Of a stretch of DNA of 39,818 nt, positions 34,501-39,818 are shown in pieces. Positions within the stretch are counted from its first letter, which is position 1. Each line of letters opens with the position of its first letter. Source of the stretch: a bacterium (GTDB lineage Bacteria > Acidobacteriota > Thermoanaerobaculia > Multivoradales > J023); NCBI GenBank assembly GCA_024226315.1, contig JAAELT010000610.1, positions 1 through 39,818 of the forward strand. The letters are read 5' to 3'. Below the pieces are notes generated by a model. The model was not told the DNA's origin. It did not search any database and saw only the letters and a program-made list of their open reading frames with translations. Both the position numbers and the translations under genes were made by a program.

Positions 34501-36103
34501 CCTGGTCTCGAACGCCATCAAGTTCACCGCCGAGGGCGAAGTGGCGGTTCGGGTCTCGGCGGCGGAGCCCGGGGCCGAGACGGGCGCCGGTATCCACTTC
34601 GAGGTCCGCGACACCGGCGTCGGGCTCGACGCGCCGGCGCGAGACCGAATCTTCGAAGCCTTCCAGCAAGCCGACGGATCCACCACCCGCAAGTACGGCG
34701 GTACCGGCCTGGGCTTGTCGATCGCCACCCAGCTGGTGGCGTTGATGGACGGAGAGATGGGGGTCGAGAGCACTCCGGGAGAGGGCTCGACCTTCTGGTT
34801 CCGCGTCAACCTGGAAAAACAGCGTGACGACTCCGGAACCGTGAGGTTCGAGCATTTCGGCCTCGACGCCCCGCGGGTGATGATCGTCGACGACAACGCC
34901 ACCAGCCGAGAGAGCCTGAACCGGCAGGTCGAGGCCTGGGGTGCCGCAAGCGCCACGGCGGCAGATGGGCCGCAAGCGATCCAGAAGCTGCTCGCCGCCG
35001 CCGTGGCGTCCGAGCCCTACGACGTTGCCCTGGTGGACCAGCTGATGCCCGGCATGGATGGGCTGGCGCTGGCGCGCAACCTCGGCAGCTCGACAGAGCT
35101 CGAGGGCCTCGCTGTTGTGATGCTCACCTCGGTGGTCTCGCCACTGGACGATGAGGCATTGCGCGCGGCGGGGATCGGCCGGTGCGTGCCGAAACCGGTG
35201 CGTTCGGCGGAGCTCTATTCGTACCTCTCCGATCTGGCAGCGCCGGGGACCGCGCCGCCCGAGAGCAAACCCACCGCCGCTGCCGTTCTTCGTCACCTGG
35301 CGGCGGCCCGCATCCTGCTGGTGGAGGACAACCCAGTCAATCAAGAGGTCATCGAGTGCATGGTGCAGAATCTCGGCAGCAGCGTCGAGATCGCCAGTAA
35401 CGGCCCCGAGGCGCTCGATCAGGTCAAACGCCGATCCTTCGACCTGATCCTGATGGACTGCCAGATGCCGATCATGGACGGTTACGAGACCACTCGCCAG
35501 ATCCGCGAGCTGGAGAGCTCGGGGCAGCTCTCGGGCGATGGCCAGCGGCAGCACCGCATCCCCATCGTGGCGATCACCGCCTTCGCCATGAAGGGTGACC
35601 GCGAGCTCTGCCTCGAAGCGGGGATGGACGACTACCTGAGCAAGCCCTTCCGGTCGGCTCAGTTGTCCGAATGTCTGAATCGCTGGCTGTCTCAGGCCGC
35701 TGGTACGGCGAGCCCAGCACCATCCACGCGGGCGGTGCCTGCCGGATCCAGATCCGGAGTCCTCGACGCTGAGACCCTGACGGAGCTGCGGGAGCTGGAA
35801 GCGGGCGGCGAGAACGGCTTCTTCGTGCGGATTCTGAACGACTACCTGTCGTCGTCTCGGCAGCTGCTGGAGAGTCTGCGTCGAGCAGTCTCACAAGGCG
35901 ACATCGAAGGAATGCGAGACGCGGCTCATAGCCTGAAGTCAGTGAGCGGGCAGGTCGGCGCATTGAAGCTCTCGGACCTGTGTGACCGCCTCGTGCTGAT
36001 GGCGAGAAAAGGCTCGACAGATCAGGCCGATGAGCTCTTCGCCGCTATCGAGCCCGAGTTCTCCCGCGTCAACGTCGCGCTCGAGGCGGAGCTCTCCTCG
36101 TAG
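31523..36103 (+). CDS. Hybrid histidine kinase with Reg_prop propeller sensor
   Basis: This 1526-residue protein has a signal region, then about 13 Reg_prop-type blades (to about 690), each with cores like VLWIGTDGGGISRLDP and YRHDPDDPTSLSSDRL. A Y_Y_Y-like domain (about 740-810) and one TM (about 815-835, WWAYGLYALAGGTALVLF) follow. Inside are HisKA with His879 in FLANMSHEIRTPMNG, the HATPase with FNLVSNAIKFTAEGEVAVR and GGTGLGLSIATQLV, receiver 1 with Asp1172 in ALVDQLMPGMDG, receiver 2 with Asp1312 in LILMDCQMPIMDG, and an HPt domain with His1469 in MRDAAHSLKSVSG. No DNA-binding domain is present, so a separate regulator is needed. It starts 35 nt after the protease stop. A periplasmic carbohydrate or glycan ligand would be typical, but is not shown. 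Confidence 0.95.
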   Translation: MGGVYVPRILGLALSLASLGLAPRIAATEEKSIRFERISLEHGLSQAFVTCVLQDRDGFIWIGTQEGLNRYDGYRFVTYSRDPSDPGSLPHDIVKTILEDSDGVLWIGTDGGGISRLDPATGGFTHLRHDPEDPTSLSHDRVRALLEDRRGHLWAGTDGGGLNRFDRETGNFERLEHDPSNLEGLSHNRVRGLFEDSGGRLWIATDGGGLNRLDPETGKFTHFRHDPDDPTSLSSDRLRLVYQDREGALWAGTYESGLNRWDGQASESARGGFSRYRHDPDDPTSLGADQIHAIYQDREGTLWIGTDGGLNEWLGPGDGFARYQNDSTDPFSLSHDRVSSIFHDRGGVLWVGTYSGLSKWNTAFASFRHYKPRPEDPNELSASFATSFAEDPDGGLWVATYGGGLNRLDRATGSFSHYRHDPDVASSLSDDRVMSLFVDRAGVLWVGTFNRGLNRFDRRSGTFTRFQHDPGDPESLSWRGVTSMLEDRRGHFWVGTYRGGLNRLDRRAERFTHYRHDPENPTSLSNDLVISLYEDSSGGMWVGTEGGGLNLFDPESGETIAFRHDPDDPHSLSSDQAWMIREDTGGDLWIGTQGGGLNRWDAADRLAGRARFKRYTENDGLPSDVIYGIVVEDDAALWLSTNSGLARLDPETESFKVYNASHGLQSDEFNFAANFRARDGEIFFGGINGFSSFYPERVRDNTHAPPVVLTQLLKFNRPVDLGQPLTEVRELTLDHRDYVVAFEFAALDYTASDKNRYLHKLEGFDRDWVDSGELRHATYTNLAAGRYTFRVKASNNDGVWNEEGTEIAVRVLPAPWRTWWAYGLYALAGGTALVLFTRAQAKKRRQAAELAQVRWLRKAKESAESANRAKSQFLANMSHEIRTPMNGVLGMIEVLLEDAELTSRQRRLTDTARRSARSLLDLLNDLLDFSKIEAGRLEIEVVDFDLRDLFDDMADLFAEPSQEKGLELLCVLTEGVPTRLRGDPTRLRQVLFNLVSNAIKFTAEGEVAVRVSAAEPGAETGAGIHFEVRDTGVGLDAPARDRIFEAFQQADGSTTRKYGGTGLGLSIATQLVALMDGEMGVESTPGEGSTFWFRVNLEKQRDDSGTVRFEHFGLDAPRVMIVDDNATSRESLNRQVEAWGAASATAADGPQAIQKLLAAAVASEPYDVALVDQLMPGMDGLALARNLGSSTELEGLAVVMLTSVVSPLDDEALRAAGIGRCVPKPVRSAELYSYLSDLAAPGTAPPESKPTAAAVLRHLAAARILLVEDNPVNQEVIECMVQNLGSSVEIASNGPEALDQVKRRSFDLILMDCQMPIMDGYETTRQIRELESSGQLSGDGQRQHRIPIVAITAFAMKGDRELCLEAGMDDYLSKPFRSAQLSECLNRWLSQAAGTASPAPSTRAVPAGSRSGVLDAETLTELRELEAGGENGFFVRILNDYLSSSRQLLESLRRAVSQGDIEGMRDAAHSLKSVSGQVGALKLSDLCDRLVLMARKGSTDQADELFAAIEPEFSRVNVALEAELSS

Positions 36104-36205
36104 GAGCTTGTCCGAACCTGGATCCCGACCGCCCGAGGGGGCCTCCGAACCACCCTTTGGGACGGCGGAGCACCCCGGCGGCCATGGCATACTGCGCCCG
36201 GAGCC

Positions 36206-36547
36206 ATGCACGAATACTCGCTCATCCAGTCCCTTCTTGACGTCGTCGATGCCGAGGCACGTAGTCGCGGCGCGACCGCGGTCCACCACCTGAGGGTTCA
36301 GGTCGGCGAGCTTTCGGGCGTGGAGACGGAGCTGCTAGCCTCGGCCTACGAGCTGTTCCGCGAGCACACATCGTGTGCCGGCGCCGATCTCGAGATCGTG
36401 CCGGTGCCGGCACGTTGGGGCTGTCCGGACTGCGGTGCCGAGATCGTGCGCGGAGACGTCCTGCGCTGCGCCGCGTGTGCCCGCCCGGCACAGCTCGAGA
36501 CCGGCGACGAGATCCTGCTCGAACGGATTGAAATGGAGGTGGCGTGA
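36206..36547 (+). CDS. hypA: HypA: nickel chaperone for [NiFe] hydrogenase maturation
   Basis: This 113-residue protein delivers nickel to the large-subunit active site with HypB. The N-terminal MHEYSLIQ supplies the nickel-binding His2-Glu3. The zinc site has two CxxC pairs, CPDC and CAAC (about residues 73-93). VQVGELSGVETELLASAYEL is typical of the family. Length is the usual 113-118. The ATG at 36206 is preceded by CGGAG. Its stop overlaps the hypB start. It is the first gene of the hydrogenase locus, about 100 nt after the hybrid kinase. Confidence 0.96.
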   Translation: MHEYSLIQSLLDVVDAEARSRGATAVHHLRVQVGELSGVETELLASAYELFREHTSCAGADLEIVPVPARWGCPDCGAEIVRGDVLRCAACARPAQLETGDEILLERIEMEVA

Positions 36548-37278
36548 TGTGTGAGACCTGTGGCTGCGGCGACCCCGAAGTGGTGCCGGTGGAGGTACAG
36601 CAAGACCTGCTGGCGGGCAACGACCGCACGGCAAGGCACAACCGCGACCACTTCATGCGAGACGGCGTTCTGGCAGTCAACCTGATGGGCTCGCCCGGCT
36701 CGGGCAAGACGGCGCTGCTCGAAGCCACCGCCCGCCGCACCGACGACTGGCGGCTGGGTGCGCTGTCCGGCGACCTCGCCACCGACAACGACGCCCGACG
36801 GTTGGATGCGGCGGGGATCCCGTCCGAGGCCATCACCACCGGCTCCGCCTGCCACCTGGACGCCCGCCTGGTACACCGGGCCCTCCACGACCTGCCGTGG
36901 CGCGACCTCGATCTGCTGTTCATCGAGAACGTCGGCAACCTGGTCTGCCCGGCGATCTACGACCTCGGCCAGGAGGTCAACGTCGTGGCCCTGGCGGTGA
37001 CCGAAGGTGACGACAAGCCCCTCAAATACCCGGTGATGTTCCGCAAGGCCGACCTGGTGCTCTTGACCAAGGTCGACCTCCTTCCCTACCTACCGCAGGT
37101 GAACGTGGCGGCGATCGAGGACGCGCTGGCGCGCACCATGCCCGAGCCCAACCTGATCCGGGTCTCAGCGGTCACCGGCGAGGGTATCGACAAGTGGGTC
37201 GACTGGCTGCGGGCCCGGCGCTCGGCGACGGTCTGCGCCGAGGCCACGACCGCAACGACGACGACGGCCACTGCCTGA
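36547..37278 (+). CDS. hypB: HypB: GTPase for nickel insertion in hydrogenase maturation
   Basis: This protein has 243 residues with the ATG at 36547, in TGATG overlap with the hypA stop and with GGAGGT 6 nt upstream; the track-style GTG at 36544 adds one residue. The N-terminus CETCGCG is the high-affinity nickel motif. The GTPase has the P-loop NLMGSPGSGKTALLE, then LSGDLATDNDARRLDAAG and the metal-site region TTGSACHLDARLVHRAL. LLFIENVGNLVCPA, VTEGDDKPLKYPVMF and LTKVDLLPYL follow. The C-terminus is a low-complexity Ala/Thr tail. It lacks an extended His-rich nickel-storage stretch. Confidence 0.97.
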   Translation: MCETCGCGDPEVVPVEVQQDLLAGNDRTARHNRDHFMRDGVLAVNLMGSPGSGKTALLEATARRTDDWRLGALSGDLATDNDARRLDAAGIPSEAITTGSACHLDARLVHRALHDLPWRDLDLLFIENVGNLVCPAIYDLGQEVNVVALAVTEGDDKPLKYPVMFRKADLVLLTKVDLLPYLPQVNVAAIEDALARTMPEPNLIRVSAVTGEGIDKWVDWLRARRSATVCAEATTATTTTATA

Positions 37279-37294
37279 GCACGGAGGCGGTCGC

Positions 37295-37963
37295 GTGTCC
37301 GACGACCTGAGCCTGCTGATCCTCACCGCCGCCTCGGTGGGCTTCATCCACACCCTGGTGGGGCCGGATCACTACCTGCCCTTCATCGCCCTGGCGAGGA
37401 CCCGTGGATGGTCGCCGGCAAGGACCGCGCGCGTCACCCTCTTGTGCGGCCTCGGACACGTGGCGAGCTCGGTGCTGCTGGGCGCGGTCGGCATCGCCCT
37501 GGGCTTGACGGTCTCGCGTCTGCAGGGGCTCGACTCGCGGCGCGCCGACCTGGCGGCCTGGCTTCTGATCGCGGTCGGCCTGGTGTACCTGGCGTGGGGC
37601 CTGCGGCGTGCGGTTCAGCGTGACATCGCTCGGCGTGACATCGACCGGCGCCAGGGCACCTCCGGAGCACTCGGCGCCGCCCTGCTGACCCCGTGGGCGC
37701 TGTTCATCGCCTTCCTGCTCGGACCCTGCGAACCGCTGATCCCCGTGCTCATGTACCCCGCGGCGACCTTCGACGCGGCGGCCGTGGCACTGGTCGCGGG
37801 CGTTTTCGCCGCGGTGACCCTGGCGACCATGCTCGGCGTCGTGCTGCTGGGCTCGGCCGGCGTCGCCCTGCTGCCACTCGACGGCCTGGAGCGCTACGGC
37901 CACGCCATGGCCGGCGGCACCATCGCCCTATGCGGCATCGGCATCCGCTTCCTGGGTCTCTAG
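37295..37963 (+). CDS. NicO/TauE-like membrane transporter, putative nickel permease of the hydrogenase locus
   Basis: This 222-residue protein has about six transmembrane segments. The first carries VGFIHTLVGPDHYLPFIALAR, with the His-x4-Asp-His pattern typical of nickel/cobalt transport and TauE/UreH-type permeases, and the next has VTLLCGLGHVASSVLLGAVG. Further segments are LLIAVGLVYLAWGLRRAV, FIAFLLGPCEPLIPVLMYP and LVAGVFAAVTLATMLGVVLL. The GTG at 37295 has GGAGG 7 nt upstream and follows hypB by 16 nt. Location between hypB and the structural genes supports nickel handling. Specificity (nickel, cobalt or sulfite-like) is inferred from context. Confidence 0.8.
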   Translation: MSDDLSLLILTAASVGFIHTLVGPDHYLPFIALARTRGWSPARTARVTLLCGLGHVASSVLLGAVGIALGLTVSRLQGLDSRRADLAAWLLIAVGLVYLAWGLRRAVQRDIARRDIDRRQGTSGALGAALLTPWALFIAFLLGPCEPLIPVLMYPAATFDAAAVALVAGVFAAVTLATMLGVVLLGSAGVALLPLDGLERYGHAMAGGTIALCGIGIRFLGL

Positions 37964-38020
37964 CCGCCCGTTCTTCGCGGCGTCCGATCCCCTGCGGGCG
38001 GCGCTTCTTGCTGGGCCGGC

Positions 38021-38055
38021 GCCTACCTGTTCGGGTAGGCAAGACACCTACCTGC
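38021..38055 (+). promoter_or_regulatory. Two mutually exclusive hairpins in the hydrogenase leader
   Basis: GCCTACC (38021-38027) pairs perfectly with GGTAGGC (38034-38040) across a 6-nt loop. A second CCTACCTG (38048-38055) repeats the left arm, so GGTAGG can instead pair with it. This is the layout of alternative RNA structures or of a repeated binding site. It lies about 90 nt before the small-subunit ATG, in a 182-nt gap. Structure only; no ligand or factor is known. Confidence 0.4.
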
Positions 38056-38145
38056 CCGCGAGACTAAAACCATCTCGACAGACGTGCCACTGCATGGAAT
38101 CCGGGCCACAACATCATCATCAAAATCATTCTTACAGGAGACGCC

Positions 38146-39273
38146 ATGGCAGACTCCCGCGATCCCTTTTTGGCCGAGCTCGAACGGCGGGGAGTTTCGC
38201 GGCGAGGTTTTCTGGGTTTCTGTGGCACGATGGCCACCGTCCTGGCGCTGCCCAGGTCGGTCGGGGCGCAGATCGCCGAGGCGATCGAGACCCAGGAGAA
38301 GCCCACCCTCGTCTGGCTGGAATTCCAGGATTGTGCCGGCAACTCGGAGGCCTTCCTGCGCGCGGGACGGCCGACCACCGCCGACATCATCCTCGACACG
38401 CTATCCGTCGACTACCACGAGACCATCATGGCCGCTGCCGGCCACCGGGCCGAGGAGAACCTCGACCGAGTGGTGCGCGAGAAGGCGGGCGGTTACATCG
38501 CGGTGGTCGAGGGCTCGATCCCCACCGGCGCAAACGGCGCCTACTGCACCATCGGCGGGCGCTCGGCGCTCGACATCGCGCGCCGGGTGTGCGGCGGCGC
38601 CGCGGCGACCATCGCCATCGGCACCTGCGCCACCTTCGGCGGGCTGCCGGCCGCGGCTCCCAACCCCACCGGCGCCCTGAGCGTCGCCGACGCGGTGCCG
38701 GGCGTGAAGAACCTGATCAACCTGCCGGCCTGCCCGGCCAACGCCGAGAACCTGGTGGCGGTGGTGGTCTACTACCTGACCTTCGGCCGCTTCCCGGCCC
38801 TCGACCGCTACCGACGGCCGATGTTCGCCTACGGCAAATCGATCCACGACAACTGCGAGCGGCGGGCCCACTACGACGCCGGCCAGTACGTGGAGAATTG
38901 GGGCGACGAGGGCCACCGCCTCGGCTACTGCCTCTACAAGATGGGCTGCAAAGGGCCGGTGTGCTACCAGAACTGCCCCAACGTCGGCTGGAACGAGAGC
39001 ACCAACTGGCCGATCGGCTGCGGCCATCCCTGCATCGGCTGCGCCGAGCCCGATTTCTGGGACAAGATGACGCCGTTCTATAGCCACGTCGCCGGCTTCC
39101 CGGGCTTCGGCCTGCACTCCAACGTCGATCGCGTCGGGCTCCTGGCCACCGCCGGCGTCGCCGCCGCTTTCGCCGCCCACGGCTTCGTCCAGCTCGGCAA
39201 ACGCTGGATGTCGAGCGGCAAGCACAGCGAGGCCACGGAGGCATCCGCCGAGCAGAAGGGAGAAACCTCATGA
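38146..39273 (+). CDS. [NiFe] hydrogenase small subunit, Tat-exported, atypical proximal-cluster motif
   Basis: This 375-residue protein carries electrons from the active site through three Fe-S clusters. The Tat signal is VSRRGFLGFCG (residues 16-26). The distal and medial ligand motifs are present: SIHDNCERRAHYDAG, GYCLYKMGCKGP, and GHPCIGCAEPDFWDK. Of the proximal motifs, GTCATFGG and PACPANAEN keep Cys. The first motif reads FQDCAGNSEAF (Cys63, Asn66), where classical enzymes have CxxC, so Asn replaces the second Cys. A C-terminal hydrophobic anchor is seen (VGLLATAGVAAAFAAHGFV). The ATG follows an AGGAGA site. It looks like a membrane-bound uptake hydrogenase of group 1. The stop overlaps the large-subunit start. 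Confidence 0.95.
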   Translation: MADSRDPFLAELERRGVSRRGFLGFCGTMATVLALPRSVGAQIAEAIETQEKPTLVWLEFQDCAGNSEAFLRAGRPTTADIILDTLSVDYHETIMAAAGHRAEENLDRVVREKAGGYIAVVEGSIPTGANGAYCTIGGRSALDIARRVCGGAAATIAIGTCATFGGLPAAAPNPTGALSVADAVPGVKNLINLPACPANAENLVAVVVYYLTFGRFPALDRYRRPMFAYGKSIHDNCERRAHYDAGQYVENWGDEGHRLGYCLYKMGCKGPVCYQNCPNVGWNESTNWPIGCGHPCIGCAEPDFWDKMTPFYSHVAGFPGFGLHSNVDRVGLLATAGVAAAFAAHGFVQLGKRWMSSGKHSEATEASAEQKGETS

Positions 39274-39818
39274 CCCACGTCGTCGTCGATCCCGTGACCC
39301 GCATCGAAGGCCACCTGCGGGTCGAGGCGGAGGTGGATGGTGGCACGGTCCAGAACGCCTGGTCGTCCTCGACCATGTTCCGCGGCATCGAGCTGATCCT
39401 CAAAGGCCGCGACCCGCGCGACGCCTGGGCCTTCACGCAGCGCATCTGCGGCGTCTGCACCACGGTGCACGCAATCGCCTCGATCCGCGCGGTCGAGGAC
39501 GCCATCGGCGCCGAGCCGCCGCCCAACGCCCGCCTGCTGCGCAACCTGATCATGGCCTCGCAGATGGTGCAGGACCACGTCATCCACTTCTACCACCTGC
39601 ACGCGCTCGATTGGGTCGACATCGTCTCGGCGCTCGACGCCGACCCGGCGGAGACCTCGGCACTGGCCGAGTCGATCTCGGACTGGCCGTTGTCGTCGAC
39701 CAAGTACTTCGCCGGCATCAAGGAACGTCTGGCGAGCTTCGTCGAGCGCGGCCAGCTGGGCCCGTTCGCCAACGCCTACTGGGGGCATCCCGCCTACCGG
39801 CTGCCGCCGGCGGCCAAC
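39270..39818 (+). CDS. [NiFe] hydrogenase large subunit (partial, runs off the window)
   Basis: The first 183 codons are visible, with no stop to the window edge. The ATG at 39270 overlaps the small-subunit stop (ATGA, 39270-39273), and GGGAGA lies a few nt before. The start VVVDPVTRIEGHLRVEAEVD is the family opening. The L1 motif FTQRICGVCTTVHAIASIR, around residues 55-73, carries two of the four nickel-ligating cysteines. QDHVIHFYHLHALDWVD and ANAYWGHPAYRLPP are also typical of group 1. The second CxxC near the C-terminus and the protease cleavage site lie beyond the window. Confidence 0.96.
   Translation, partial: MTHVVVDPVTRIEGHLRVEAEVDGGTVQNAWSSSTMFRGIELILKGRDPRDAWAFTQRICGVCTTVHAIASIRAVEDAIGAEPPPNARLLRNLIMASQMVQDHVIHFYHLHALDWVDIVSALDADPAETSALAESISDWPLSSTKYFAGIKERLASFVERGQLGPFANAYWGHPAYRLPPAAN

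Noticed and set aside
36104..36205. Sigma54-type promoter for the hydrogenase locus
   Set aside because: A TGGCAT is present near 36184 but no GC at the required -12 spacing; likewise none in 37964-38145.

Overview
This window is GC-rich, protein-dense bacterial DNA with very high GC at third codon positions, many GTG starts and many ATGA/GTGA stop-start overlaps. No rRNA, tRNA, IS element or CRISPR array was seen. The gene content fits an Acidobacteriota-like genome, perhaps Thermoanaerobaculia-like: a subtilase with a YLWSDG repeat tail, a giant two-component hybrid with a Reg_prop propeller, a DUF4388 protein and a group-1-like [NiFe] hydrogenase. A Myxococcota or other deltaproteobacterial lineage cannot be excluded. 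The taxonomy is inference from gene content only.

Region 1 (1-10 kb) starts with the possible tail of an upstream gene and a small secreted, membrane-anchored protein. A seven-gene minus-strand chemosensory operon follows, read in the order cheA, cheW, PstS-like secreted protein, mcp, HEAT-repeat protein, cheR, cheB. Four of its six junctions are stop-start overlaps or gaps under 20 nt. It contains two unusual parts, the periplasmic PBP-like protein and the HEAT protein, and it has no cheY, cheD or cheZ.

Region 2 (10-13.8 kb) is a divergent plus-strand operon: single-domain response regulator, coiled-coil/GAF protein, DUF4388/pseudo-receiver/GAF protein and an unknown protein. It probably supplies the CheY and output side of the same pathway.

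Region 3 (13.7-24.1 kb) is mixed housekeeping and accessory DNA. It holds a secreted propeller-like protein, a SPOR protein next to apolipoprotein N-acyltransferase (lnt), a VapBC-like pair with a good promoter, a small membrane protein, a nucleoside hydrolase and a B-box-like zinc protein with VYQGP repeats. On the minus strand are a DUF885 lipoprotein and a ureohydrolase (agmatinase family) that are translationally coupled. A decayed DUF4143-type ATPase remnant follows, with TGAGTA/TACTCA inverted repeats just upstream.

Region 4 (24.2-29.3 kb) holds prfB with a canonical programmed +1 frameshift, then a GT4-like glycosyltransferase overlapping prfB, a large polytopic membrane protein and a CoA-pyrophosphatase-type Nudix hydrolase.

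Region 5 (29.4-36.1 kb) holds a small secreted protein, an S8 protease with two perfect or near-perfect tandem repeat tracts, and a 1526-residue hybrid histidine kinase.

Region 6 (36.2 kb to the end) is a [NiFe] hydrogenase locus: hypA, hypB, a NicO-like metal permease, the Tat-exported small subunit and the start of the large subunit, which runs off the window. The small subunit has Asn where the second Cys of the proximal-cluster motif is expected.
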